NCBI RefSeq assembly: GCF_026240945.1
Contig: NZ_JAPFPY010000001.1
Span: forward strand, 1-64,000
Source of the DNA: Mycolicibacterium sp. J2
GTDB taxonomy: Bacteria > Actinomycetota > Actinomycetes > Mycobacteriales > Mycobacteriaceae
Length of the DNA: 64,000 nt
Reading direction: 5' to 3'
Of the stretch, positions 30,909 to 39,699 are shown piece after piece (position 1 is the first letter of the stretch; every line of letters starts with the position of its first letter). Under the pieces are notes generated by a model. The model saw only the letters and a list, made by a program, of their open reading frames with translations, made no database searches and was not told the origin of the DNA. A program made the position numbers and the translations under genes.

Positions 30909-32727
30909 GCTCTGTGGTCACCGAACTTCCTGCACGCTGCGCCTCGGGGTCGATGAATGCCGGCGAACCGGGGATGTCGGAATCGAGGTGCGGCAACGGG
31001 ATGTCGATCCCGAACGGCAACTCGACGTGGCTGGGGGTGGTGATGTGCGGCTGCCGGCGCGCGTCGGCCAGCAGCCCATCGCCCGCCAACCGGTCGGCGT
31101 TCCCGCTCGCGATATCGGTCATGGCCCGCAGCGATTCGCTTCCCATGTCGTAGTAGTGCGAGTGGTCGTGCACGCTCCAGCCGCCATGGCCGGCCACCTC
31201 GGCGCGGAACCGCACCGACCCGAACTCGTCGCCGGCGGGGTCGGCGCCCAGACCGGCCTGTAAGCCCACCGGGTAGCCGAGTTGCTGATTGAGCACATTG
31301 GCCGGGATGGCGCCCGGTGTGCCGATCCAGCTCACCGGGTCGGTGGACGCCGAACCGACGTACATCTTGCCGCCATCGAGATGGAAGTCCGCTGCACTCT
31401 TCGCCAAATCCGTTCCGGGAGAGCCGATCAGGACGGCGTCGTTGGCGCGCATCCCGCTGCCGGCGAACGCGTCGGCGACCGTGGTGGAACCGTAGGAATG
31501 CCCGATCACCGTCACGTGGGAGGCGCCCTCGTGGGTCGCGGACAGACCGTTGACGTCCGCGGCCAACAGCGAGCCGCCGTAGCGGGCCAGATCGGGATTG
31601 GCCACCCGGGGATCGGTGAAACCGTCCGGCGCGTCGTACCCCATCCACATGATGACGGCCGTCGGGTCGTCCGGATCCGCGAGCCAGGACTGCTCGTAGA
31701 GCTTGATGGCATCGTCATGGCCGTCGGCCAGCCAGCCGTCACGCACACTGCTGCCGGTTCCCGGCACGATCACCGCGGTGTTGCGGGCCTTGTCCGGATT
31801 GCCGATCGCGATCGCGGCCCGGCCCTGCCCGTTGTCGGCCAGCGGCTGATAGCCCCACAGCAACACCGGCCGCGGGTTCTCCGGATCGGCGCCACGCTGG
31901 TGCGCCAGGCCCTCGCTGGTGCGCCGGGCGTTGTAGAACCGGGTCGCGTCCTCGGCGGTGAGCCCGTACCTGGCGGGATCCTTGAGCACGTCGTCCTCGG
32001 ATATCCCGTTGCGGCCGGCGACCTCTCGCACGCGGTTCAGGTCGTCGTTCATCACCGCCTGGTTCACCTTGTCGCGGACCTCGGCCGGGATACCGTTGAG
32101 GTTGCCCAGTTCGGCGGGATGCTCGGCGAGGTAGCGCTGCCGCTGCTCGGGCGTCAGCCCGTCCCACCACTTCTTCACGTCCTCGGGCTTGGTGCCGGCC
32201 GCGGGGATCTGCGGCGGGGCCGGCGCCCCGGGTGGCTGCCGGCCGACCATCCCGCCGGCCGCAGCCCGCACGGCATCCGCCGTCTCGCGGTCGATCTCGT
32301 CGTACAGATCCAGCAGCTTCTGGACCACCGCGGTCCACGCCCTGCCCAGGCCGGCGAACACCGGCGGTAAGAAAGGGGGCGGCGTGCACGTTCCGTCGTC
32401 GGCCACCCGCCACCCCAGCGCGCGCAACCCGGATACGATGGACAGCAACCCCGCCCTGGCCGAAGACAATTGGGCGCCGCCCCGCTGCAGCGCCGCCTGG
32501 CAGGCGACCAGCCGGCCACGCAACTGCTCCATGTCCGCGATCTGGCGCTCGGCGCGGGCGACCGCGGCATCGGCGGCCGAACCCGTCCACGATCCACGCA
32601 GTGCGGCGATGACCTGTCGCTGGCCGGCGATGGCGGAGTCGAGCCGGGTGATCGCGGCGCCGAGTTGGGCGGCGGCGGTCAGCAGCGTCGCCGGCTGTGA
32701 CGCCGCCACCTGTGAGACTGAAGCCAC
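30895..32727 (-). CDS. DUF1023 alpha/beta hydrolase with WXG100-like N-terminal helical domain
   Basis: A 610-residue protein. Residues 1-110 form a helical hairpin with RGSWTGSAADAAVAR, like the turn of WXG100/ESX-type proteins. A Pro-rich linker and a KPEDVKKWWDGLTPEQRQRYL helix follow. The C-terminal domain (about 300-560) is a DUF1023 alpha/beta hydrolase with nucleophile Ser411 in VIGHSYGSTTVA. Proteins of this layout in mycobacteria are linked to type VII secretion, but no ESX core gene is near. GTG 32727 follows GGAGGGG. The lipoprotein gene overlaps its 3' end. Confidence 0.85.
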   Translation of the reverse strand: MASVSQVAASQPATLLTAAAQLGAAITRLDSAIAGQRQVIAALRGSWTGSAADAAVARAERQIADMEQLRGRLVACQAALQRGGAQLSSARAGLLSIVSGLRALGWRVADDGTCTPPPFLPPVFAGLGRAWTAVVQKLLDLYDEIDRETADAVRAAAGGMVGRQPPGAPAPPQIPAAGTKPEDVKKWWDGLTPEQRQRYLAEHPAELGNLNGIPAEVRDKVNQAVMNDDLNRVREVAGRNGISEDDVLKDPARYGLTAEDATRFYNARRTSEGLAHQRGADPENPRPVLLWGYQPLADNGQGRAAIAIGNPDKARNTAVIVPGTGSSVRDGWLADGHDDAIKLYEQSWLADPDDPTAVIMWMGYDAPDGFTDPRVANPDLARYGGSLLAADVNGLSATHEGASHVTVIGHSYGSTTVADAFAGSGMRANDAVLIGSPGTDLAKSAADFHLDGGKMYVGSASTDPVSWIGTPGAIPANVLNQQLGYPVGLQAGLGADPAGDEFGSVRFRAEVAGHGGWSVHDHSHYYDMGSESLRAMTDIASGNADRLAGDGLLADARRQPHITTPSHVELPFGIDIPLPHLDSDIPGSPAFIDPEAQRAGSSVTTEHEYK

Positions 32728-32831
32728 CGAACCCCTCCACCGACTGAACTGATCGTCGCACAGCCCGCGGGGGTTTCCGCGCAACAATCGAATCGGCCCC
32801 CAACCCGGGACGCCCGACCTAACCTGGCCGC

Positions 32832-33857
32832 ATGGCAGCTGCGCAACGCGAACCGAACGTCGTCGTCCTGGGTGGTGGGTCGTGGGGCACCACCGTCGCG
32901 TCGATCTGCGCGCGGCGCGGCCCGACCCTGCAGTGGGTGCGCTCGGAGGACACCGCCAAGGACATCAACGACAACCACCGCAACTCGCGGTATCTCGGCG
33001 ACGAGGTGGCGCTGCCCGACGGCTTGCGGGCCACCACCGACTTCTCCGAGGCGGCCAACTGCGCCGACGTGATCGTCATGGGCGTGCCGTCGCACGGCTT
33101 CCGGGGCGTGCTGGTGGAGCTGGCTCGCGAGCTGCGGCCGTGGGTGCCGGTGGTGTCGCTGGTGAAGGGCCTGGAGCAGGGCACCAACATGCGGATGAGC
33201 CAGATCGTCGACGAGGTGCTGCCCGGGCACCCGGCCGGCATCCTGGCCGGCCCGAATATCGCCAGGGAGGTCGCCGAGGGCTATGCCGCGGCGGCGGTGC
33301 TGGCCATGCCGGACCAGCATCTGGCGGCCAACCTCGGGAACTTGTTCCGCACCAGGCGGTTTCGCACCTACACCACCGATGACGTGGTGGGCGTCGAGAT
33401 GGCCGGCGCGCTGAAGAACGTGTACGCGATCGCGGTGGGCATGGGCTATTCGCTGGGGATCGGCGAGAACACCCGCGCCATGGTGATGGCCCGCGCCGTC
33501 GCTTAGATGTCCAAACTCGGCGTCGCCATGGGCGGGCATCGGGACACCTTCGCCGGCCTGGCCGGGATGGGCGACCTGATCGTCACGTGCACGTCGCAGC
33601 GCAGCCGCAATCGCCATGTCGGCGAACAACTCGGCCGGGGCAAGACCGTCGAAGAGATCATCGCCGCGATGAACCAGGTGGCCGAGAGCGTCAAGGCCGC
33701 CTCGGTGATCATGGAGTTCGCCGAGGAGTACGGGATCACCATGCCCATTGCGCGCGAGGTGGACGGGGTGATCAACCACGGCGCCACGGTGGAAGACGCC
33801 TACCGCGGGCTGATGGTGGAGAAACCCGGCCACGAGGTGCACGGCTCAGGGTTCTGA
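32832..33857 (+). pseudogene. gpsA: Glycerol-3-phosphate dehydrogenase [NAD(P)+], interrupted by an in-frame TAG
   Basis: The full reading frame spans 341 codons, the normal GpsA length. Residues 1-225 contain the Rossmann motif VVLGGGSWGTT, VPSHGFRG, SLVKGLEQGTN, AGPNIAREVAEG and VEMAGALKNVYAIAVGMGYSLG with the catalytic lysine. At 33504-33506 the codon is TAG, where relatives usually have Glu or a similar residue (RAVA-x-MSKLGVAMGG). Reading then continues in frame from ATG 33507 to the normal C terminus (GLAGMGDLIVTCTS, RNRHVGEQLGRGK). The enzyme makes sn-glycerol-3-phosphate for lipids. It is the counterpart of Rv0564c. The lesion is a single base, so it could be an error. Confidence 0.85.
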
Positions 33858-33877
33858 AAAGCCTTGCGGGCGCGCGG

Positions 33878-34438
33878 TCAGTTGAAGAACGGGTTGCGGA
33901 CGCTGCCCTCGGGACGATCCACCAGTGGATTGGTCTGGTTGACGATGAAGCTGCCGGACGGGCTCAGCACGAAGCCGGACTGGTCGAAGGAGTTCTGGCA
34001 GGTGGTCATCACACCGTCGGTGCCGCATGTGATGTTCTTGTAGCTGATCTTGTTGTTCGGCAACAGCGGGTTGATCTTCCCGACGAGCGATCCGTAGATC
34101 GAGGCGTTGGTCATCGCGAAGGCGGGTGGTCCGACCTGTCCGCCCGTCACGGCGTTGGCCTCGACCGGCGGGGCGGGGATCTGCCCGCCACAGCCGTAAT
34201 CACCGGTGGTGCGCATCATGATGCAGGTGAGCCCGCCCGGGACGACGAAGGCGTACATCGACCCGTCGTTCAGCATGAACTGCGAGGGCTTGGCCAACTG
34301 GTAACCGCTGATGTTCGGGGGCGGTGGCGGCGCGGGCGCCGGGGCGGGGTCGGCCACCGAGATGGCCGCCGTGCCGGGCATCCCGACCGCTGCGGCGCTC
34401 ACGGCGCCCACCAGCGCGGTCAGCATCTTGCTCAGCAT
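33878..34438 (-). CDS. Secreted protein, function unknown
   Basis: A 186-residue exported protein. The signal peptide (LTALVGAVSAAAVGMPGTAAISVADP) is followed by a Pro/Ala linker and a compact domain with four cysteines (GLTCIMMRTTGDYGCGGQIP, NITCGTDGVMTTCQNSF), likely two disulfides, ending SFIVNQTNPLVDRPEGSVRNPFFN. Similar small secreted proteins are common in mycobacteria; the role is unknown. ATG 34438 is preferred; GTG 34444 is two codons upstream. It converges on gpsA with about 20 bases between. Confidence 0.8.
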   Translation of the reverse strand: MLSKMLTALVGAVSAAAVGMPGTAAISVADPAPAPAPPPPPNISGYQLAKPSQFMLNDGSMYAFVVPGGLTCIMMRTTGDYGCGGQIPAPPVEANAVTGGQVGPPAFAMTNASIYGSLVGKINPLLPNNKISYKNITCGTDGVMTTCQNSFDQSGFVLSPSGSFIVNQTNPLVDRPEGSVRNPFFN

Positions 34439-34456
34439 GGCCACACCCTAACGCGG

Positions 34457-34756
34457 TCACCTCGCGCAGGCCAGATCAACGTAGACGGTGGTGTAGCGCA
34501 CGATTTCCTGGGCGCTGCCGCGCGGCATCGCCTTGAGCTCGGTGATATCGCGGCCGGGACGCACGCCACTGACGCTGCACTGGTCGATCGAGCCGGCGCC
34601 GACCTTGGTGGTGATGACGCGGTAACCCTCGGCCTGCAACTGGTCGATGGTCTGCTGCGCGGTGGACGGGCCGGCCGGGGCGGCACCGGCCGGGGCGGCC
34701 AGCACCAGAGCCGCAGCGGCCAGACCCACGGGGAGCAGCGCGAGCGATTTGAGCAT
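34457..34756 (-). CDS. Small secreted protein, function unknown
   Basis: A 99-residue exported protein with signal peptide LKSLALLPVGLAAAALVLAAPAGAAPA. The mature domain (STAQQTIDQLQAEGYRVITTKVGAGSIDQCSVSGVRPGRDI) is a helix followed by strands with two cysteines, a fold pattern I recognise as a recurrent mycobacterial secreted family without known activity. ATG 34756 follows GAAAGG. It shares strand and close spacing (18 bases) with the secreted-protein gene downstream, probably one transcript. The 110 bases upstream are AT-rich. Confidence 0.8.
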   Translation of the reverse strand: MLKSLALLPVGLAAAALVLAAPAGAAPAGPSTAQQTIDQLQAEGYRVITTKVGAGSIDQCSVSGVRPGRDITELKAMPRGSAQEIVRYTTVYVDLACAR

Positions 34757-34865
34757 GTGATCAACCTTTCGGTGCATTTTTCGAATACCGCTCCAGGTTA
34801 TGGCCGGATCGCACGCATTTCTATAAATGCATATCGAATGCAAACAATGGCAATTCAGGCCGAAT

Positions 34866-36335
34866 TCATACCAATACCGGGGATGACACCAGCGGCAGGA
34901 TGACGGTGAAAGTCGTTTTATCAGAAGATGATTCGACGCTCACCGAGCCCTTGTGGGCTTCCACGATGGACGCCACGATGGCCAGCCCGAGGCCGGTGCT
35001 ACCCAACTCCCGGGACCGGGATTTGTCGGCGCGGACAAATCTCCCGAACAGGTTCGGCAACAGGTCGGCCTCAATTCCCGGACCGTCGTCGGTGACCGTC
35101 AGCCGAGCCTGGTCACCATCGGCGTCCAGCCCGATCGTCACCGTCACGCCGGGTGGGGTGTGCATCCGCGCATTCGTCAGCAAGTTGCCGAGCACCTGCT
35201 GCAGCCGAGCGCGGTCCCCGCGGACCCACACCGGGGCGTCGGGCAGCTGGGTCACCCAGTGATGCGACGGCGCCGACACGGCGATGTCGTTCACCGCGTC
35301 GACCACCAGATCGCCGAGGTCGACATCGTCGGATTCCAGGTCCTGTCCTTCGCCGAGCCGGGTCAGCAGCAGCAGGTCGCCCACCAGACCCGTCATCCGG
35401 CGGGCCTCTGCCTCGATGCGCGCCAGGGCGTACTCGGTGGTCGGCGGCAGCTCGGCGCTGTCCTGCCGGGTCAGCTCGGCGTAACCCTGGATCGCCGCCA
35501 GCGGGGTGCGCAGTTCATGGCTGGCGTCCATCAGGAATTGCCGGGTGCGCCGGTCGGAGGCAGCCAGTTCGGCCAGGGCACTGTCCACGTTGGCCAGCAA
35601 CCGGTTCAATGCCTCACCCACCACGCCGACTTCACTGTCGGGATCGGTGTAGCGCTCCTGGACCCGCGCGGTGATGCGGTGGTCGTCGGCATCCAGCCGC
35701 AGCGTGGCCACCTTGGCCGCGGTCGAAGCGACCCGGCGCAACGGTCGCAGGGCGTACCGGACCACCGCGACCGTGCCCAATGCCGTCACCACCAGCGCGA
35801 CGACGATGATCACCGCCAGCGTCATCGTCTTGCGCGCGATCACCTGATTGGCGCTGTCCAGGGATACCCCACACACCAGATAGTCGCCGTCGCTGGACTG
35901 CTCGGCGGCCATCCGGTAGGCACCCAGCTCGGGCAGCTTGACCGTCCGCGGCCCGGACCGGGACCAGTCGACGTCGTCGAGCGCGGCCGCGACCGCGCGC
36001 GGCGCGGGCCGCGGTTCCCCGTCGGAGAACACCGCCGACTGCACCACCTCACCGTCGTGCACCACCGCGATGACATTGCCCGGGGCCTGCCCGACGAAGG
36101 CGGCGAGGGCATCCGAATCCATCGCATGCCCGTCCACGTCCTGCTTGAGCTGGAACTTGTGGAAGGCATGGCTGAATGCGGCCAAGGAGCGCGACAACTC
36201 GGTATCGCCCATCGTGCCCACATACGTGCGCAGGCTGTACACCGACAGCACGCCGACCGTCAGCAGGACGACGGTGACGATGGCCGTCACCCCGAGCACC
36301 AACTGCCGGCGCAGCGACCGGGGCCACCAGATCAC
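34866..36335 (-). CDS. trcS: Sensor histidine kinase TrcS
   Basis: A 489-residue membrane kinase. Helix 1 (about 13-37, LVLGVTAIVTVVLLTVGVLSVYSL) and helix 2 (about 173-198) enclose a 130-residue sensor domain. HAMP, H box with His273 in DASHELRTPLAAIQGY, N box (LLTNARMHTPPG), G1 (DDGPGIE), F (LFGRFVRADKS) and G2 (GSTGLGLAI) follow. It resembles M. tuberculosis TrcS. GTG 36335 overlaps the trcR stop codon (GTGA), indicating coupled translation. The signal sensed is unknown. Confidence 0.93.
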   Translation of the reverse strand: MIWWPRSLRRQLVLGVTAIVTVVLLTVGVLSVYSLRTYVGTMGDTELSRSLAAFSHAFHKFQLKQDVDGHAMDSDALAAFVGQAPGNVIAVVHDGEVVQSAVFSDGEPRPAPRAVAAALDDVDWSRSGPRTVKLPELGAYRMAAEQSSDGDYLVCGVSLDSANQVIARKTMTLAVIIVVALVVTALGTVAVVRYALRPLRRVASTAAKVATLRLDADDHRITARVQERYTDPDSEVGVVGEALNRLLANVDSALAELAASDRRTRQFLMDASHELRTPLAAIQGYAELTRQDSAELPPTTEYALARIEAEARRMTGLVGDLLLLTRLGEGQDLESDDVDLGDLVVDAVNDIAVSAPSHHWVTQLPDAPVWVRGDRARLQQVLGNLLTNARMHTPPGVTVTIGLDADGDQARLTVTDDGPGIEADLLPNLFGRFVRADKSRSRELGSTGLGLAIVASIVEAHKGSVSVESSSDKTTFTVILPLVSSPVLV

Positions 36336-37114
36336 GCCGGGTCGCTGGATGGTCGCAGCATGTAGCCCACACCGCGCACGGTGTGGATCATCGGCGCACG
36401 ATCGGTGTCGATCTTCTTGCGCAGGTATGAGATGTAGAGATCGACAATGCTGGACTTGCCGCCGAAGCCGTAGTTCCACACCCGGTCCAGGATTTCGGCA
36501 CGGCTGATCGCCCGACCCGGATTGCGCATCAGGTACCGCAGCAGTTCGAACTCCGTGCCGGTCAGCGCGATCGGGTCGCCATCCCTGGTGACATCGCGGC
36601 TGGCACCGTCGAGCTTGAGGTCACCGACCGTCAGCACCTCGTCGGCAGGCGGGGTGGTGTGGCTGGACCGGCGCAACAGGCCGCGCAGCCGAGCCACCAG
36701 CTCTTCCAGGCTGAACGGCTTGGTCATGTAGTCGTCGGCACCTGCGGTGAGGCCGGACACCCGGTCCAGCACCGAATCCCGCGCCGTGAGGAACAGGGTC
36801 GGGGTGTACCCCTGCGCTTCCCGGACCCGCTGCAGAATCTGCATACCGTCGATATCGGGCAGCATGATGTCGAGCACCACCACATCGGGTTCGGTCTCGT
36901 TGAATTTGGCCACCCCGTCTTCGCCGTTGTGCGCCACGTCCACAACCCAGCCCTCGTAGTGCAGGGCCATCTTGACCAGATTGGTCAGCGCCGGCTCGTC
37001 GTCCACCAGCAGCACCCGGATGGGCGAGCCATCGGCGCGATGGATCTTGGGCAACTGGCCCAGGATCGCCTGGCGCGGCTGATGGGTGCGAGGAGGGAGC
37101 GACATCGTGGCCAT
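36332..37114 (-). CDS. trcR: Response regulator TrcR
   Basis: A 260-residue OmpR-type regulator closely similar to TrcR: RVLLVDDEPALTNLVKMALHYEGW, phosphoacceptor Asp82 in VVLDIMLPDIDG, TLFLTARDS, DDYMTKPFSLEELVARLRGLLRRSSH, and a winged helix with LTGTEFELLRYLMRNPGRA and SIVDLYISYLRKKID. In M. tuberculosis TrcR activates its own promoter at an AT-rich sequence; a similarly AT-rich region lies upstream here. ATG 37114 is taken as the start; ATG 37105 is in frame. It diverges from the SulP-carbonic anhydrase gene. Confidence 0.94.
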   Translation of the reverse strand: MATMSLPPRTHQPRQAILGQLPKIHRADGSPIRVLLVDDEPALTNLVKMALHYEGWVVDVAHNGEDGVAKFNETEPDVVVLDIMLPDIDGMQILQRVREAQGYTPTLFLTARDSVLDRVSGLTAGADDYMTKPFSLEELVARLRGLLRRSSHTTPPADEVLTVGDLKLDGASRDVTRDGDPIALTGTEFELLRYLMRNPGRAISRAEILDRVWNYGFGGKSSIVDLYISYLRKKIDTDRAPMIHTVRGVGYMLRPSSDPA

Positions 37115-37458
37115 ACACCCATTCTGCGGACCGTGCAGCGTACTGTCACGGACTTCATAGCGAGTTCTTAGAAGTTACAACGATATGACTCACATCACTT
37201 TGACCCCGGTCAAGTGACACGAAACGAAACAATCTGCGGTACAAAACCTTTCACAGCACAATGAGAGACAACACACAGCAGAAGATTTGGGTTCGATATG
37301 CAAGTCCGGATCTTCCTTGACCGTCCGTCAACACGATAAATACTCTCGCCCTTAGCAATTGCTCGACAGATCATCGTAAAGCTCTGCGATGCAAGCTAAT
37401 TCGTTCTAACGGCGACAAAGACGTCGTTTGTGCCCACATCCCGCGATGGAGTTTTCAC
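37115..37458. promoter_or_regulatory. AT-rich divergent promoter region (trcR / sulP-CA)
   Basis: These 344 bases contain no gene and are distinctly AT-rich. At 37196-37216 an imperfect dyad CACTTTGACC-CCGGTCAAGTG occurs, and ACAAA-N7-TTTGT lies around 37414. The first dyad is a candidate operator for TrcR or another regulator of the divergent genes. No -10/-35 pair is certain. Confidence 0.45.
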
Positions 37459-39600
37459 ATGCGACAAACAATTCTGCGGTACGACCTGCCCGCCTCGTTG
37501 GTGGTGTTCCTGGTCGCCCTGCCGCTATCCCTGGGTATCGCGGTCGCCTCCGGCGCGCCGGTGTTGGCCGGCCTGATCGCCGCCGCCGTCGGCGGCATCG
37601 TCGCCGGCGCGCTGGGCGGTTCACCCCTACAGGTGAGCGGCCCCGCCGCCGGCCTCACGGTGATCGTCGCCGGCCTGGTGGCCGAGTTCGGCTGGAAGGT
37701 CACCTGCGCCATCACCGTATGCGCGGGCATCCTGCAGGTGCTGTTCGGCCTCAGCCGTGTCGCCCGCGCGGCGCTGGCCATCTCCCCCGTCGTCGTGCAC
37801 GCGATGCTCGCCGGTATCGGTGTCACCATCGCGCTGCAGCAGGTGCATGTCCTGCTCGGCGGAAGCTCGCACAGCTCGGCCTGGGCCAACGTGTCCGAAC
37901 TGCCCGGCCAGCTCTTCGCCGCGCACGGCCCCGGATTGCTGCTCGGCGCGCTGGTCATCGCGATCCTGGTGGGCTGGCGCTGGGTGCCCGCAGGTATCCG
38001 CAAGGTGCCGGGCCCGCTGGTTGCCATCGTGGGCGTCACGGCGCTGTCGGTGCTGCTGCCCTTCGATGTGGCCCGAATCCAGCTGGACGGTTCGCTGCTG
38101 GACGCCTTGGCGCTGCCCAGCCTGCCTGAGGGCAACTGGGGCGCCTTCGCCACCGGCGTGCTGACGGTCGCCCTGATCGCCAGTGTGGAGAGCCTGCTGT
38201 CGGCCGTGTCGGTGGACCGCATGCACACCGGCCCGCGTACCAACTTCGACCGGGAACTGATCGGGCAGGGCGCGGCCAATATCGCCTCGGGCGCCGTCGG
38301 CGGCCTTCCGGTCACCGGCGTCATCGTGCGCAGTTCCACCAACGTCGCCGTCGGCGCCAAGACCCGGGCCTCGGCCATCCTGCACGGCGTGTGGATCCTG
38401 GTGTTCGCCATCCCGTTCGCAGGCTTGGCACAGATGATCCCGTCGGCCGCGCTGGCCGGACTGCTCATCGTCATCGGTATGCAACTGGTCAAGCTCGCAC
38501 ATATCGAAACCGCCCGTCGCACAGGTGATCTCGCGGTCTATCTGGTCACCATCCTGTGCGTGGTGTTCCTCAACCTGCTCGAAGGTGTGCTGATCGGGCT
38601 GGCGCTGGCCGTCGCGCTGACGGTGTGGCGAGTGGTCCGCGCCAAGATCTCCGCCGAAGAGGTGTCGGACAAACACTGGCGCGTCGACATCGAAGGGTCG
38701 TGCACCTTCTTGTCGCTGCCCCGGTTGACCAGCGTGCTGGGTTCGGTCCCGGAAGGTACGAGCGTCACGGTCGAATTGTCCGTCGACTTCATCGACCACG
38801 CCGCACACGAGGCCATCGAGCAGTGGCGCCGCCAGCACGAGGCGACCGGCGGCACCGTGCACATCCACGATGTCGGTGCCGTCGAGATGGACAGCGCGAT
38901 CGACGGACCACCCGAGCGCGCGTTCACCCCGTTCGACAAGCGCTCGGGCGTGGTGCCGTGGAGCTCCTGGCAGGAGAAGCCGGCGCCGTCGGTGCTGGAC
39001 GGGTTGGCCACCTATCACCGCAGGACCGCGCCGGTGCTGCGCCCGCACCTCAAGGAACTCGCGGATGAGCAGCAACCGGAGACGCTGTTCCTCACCTGCG
39101 CGGACTCGCGGGTGGTGCCCAACGTCATCACCAGCAGCGGCCCCGGCGACCTGTTCACCGTCCGCAACGTCGGCAACATGATCCCGTCCGGGCAGCGGGA
39201 TGCCTCGGTGGAGGCGGCCATCGCCTTCGCGGTGGACCAGCTCGGCGTGTCCTCGATCGTGGTGTGCGGGCATTCCAACTGCGGCGCCATGAAGGCGCTG
39301 CTGCACGGCGCCCCGGACGACGTGCATCTGAAATCCTGGCTGGCACACGGTAATCCGACGATCGAAGCCTTCGGCGACGGCAGCCACCCGGTCGCCAGGT
39401 CGGCGGCAGCGGCCGGCTTCAGCCGGGTGGACCAGCTCTCGATGGTGAACATCGCGGTGCAGGTGCAGACCCTGGCGCAGCATCCCCTGGTCGCCCACCG
39501 ACCCGACGTCGAGGTGATCGGGCTGTTCTACGACATCGCCAGCGCCGGCGTCCTGCGGGTCACCCCGACCTACGTCGAAACCCTGGTGGGCGCGGCCTGA
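37459..39600 (+). CDS. SulP-family anion transporter fused to beta-carbonic anhydrase
   Basis: A 713-residue fusion. Residues 1-395 are the SulP transporter with about 11-12 helices (YDLPASLVVFLVALPLSLGIA, SPLQVSGPAAGLTVIVAGLV, MIPSAALAGLLIVIGMQLVKLAH). Around 405-480 is a reduced STAS-like stretch (VTVELSVDFIDHAAHEAIEQW). Residues 505-713 are a beta-carbonic anhydrase with zinc ligands Cys547, His605 and Cys608 and the Asp549 dyad (LTCADSRVV, VVCGHSNCGAMKA). It probably imports bicarbonate and interconverts it with CO2 inside. M. tuberculosis Rv3273 has the same layout. ATG 37459 starts at the expected place. Confidence 0.94.
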   Translation: MRQTILRYDLPASLVVFLVALPLSLGIAVASGAPVLAGLIAAAVGGIVAGALGGSPLQVSGPAAGLTVIVAGLVAEFGWKVTCAITVCAGILQVLFGLSRVARAALAISPVVVHAMLAGIGVTIALQQVHVLLGGSSHSSAWANVSELPGQLFAAHGPGLLLGALVIAILVGWRWVPAGIRKVPGPLVAIVGVTALSVLLPFDVARIQLDGSLLDALALPSLPEGNWGAFATGVLTVALIASVESLLSAVSVDRMHTGPRTNFDRELIGQGAANIASGAVGGLPVTGVIVRSSTNVAVGAKTRASAILHGVWILVFAIPFAGLAQMIPSAALAGLLIVIGMQLVKLAHIETARRTGDLAVYLVTILCVVFLNLLEGVLIGLALAVALTVWRVVRAKISAEEVSDKHWRVDIEGSCTFLSLPRLTSVLGSVPEGTSVTVELSVDFIDHAAHEAIEQWRRQHEATGGTVHIHDVGAVEMDSAIDGPPERAFTPFDKRSGVVPWSSWQEKPAPSVLDGLATYHRRTAPVLRPHLKELADEQQPETLFLTCADSRVVPNVITSSGPGDLFTVRNVGNMIPSGQRDASVEAAIAFAVDQLGVSSIVVCGHSNCGAMKALLHGAPDDVHLKSWLAHGNPTIEAFGDGSHPVARSAAAAGFSRVDQLSMVNIAVQVQTLAQHPLVAHRPDVEVIGLFYDIASAGVLRVTPTYVETLVGAA

Positions 39601-39606
39601 TGTGGT

Positions 39607-39655
39607 GATTTCGGCGCGCTTACCCGCGGTGACCGCGGGTAAGCGCGCCGAAATC
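39607..39655. repeat. 49-bp palindrome 5' of the AbiEi/DUF559 gene
   Basis: Arms of 24 bases (39607-39630 and 39632-39655) pair perfectly around one base. The outer arms (GATTTCGGCGCGCT) recur in the palindrome at the 3' end of the next gene. It may act as terminator for the SulP fusion gene or be a mobile repeat. Confidence 0.85.
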
Positions 39656-39699
39656 GCTGTTGGGGGAACCGTGGCCGCACCGGCGGCGTCAGAACCGAT

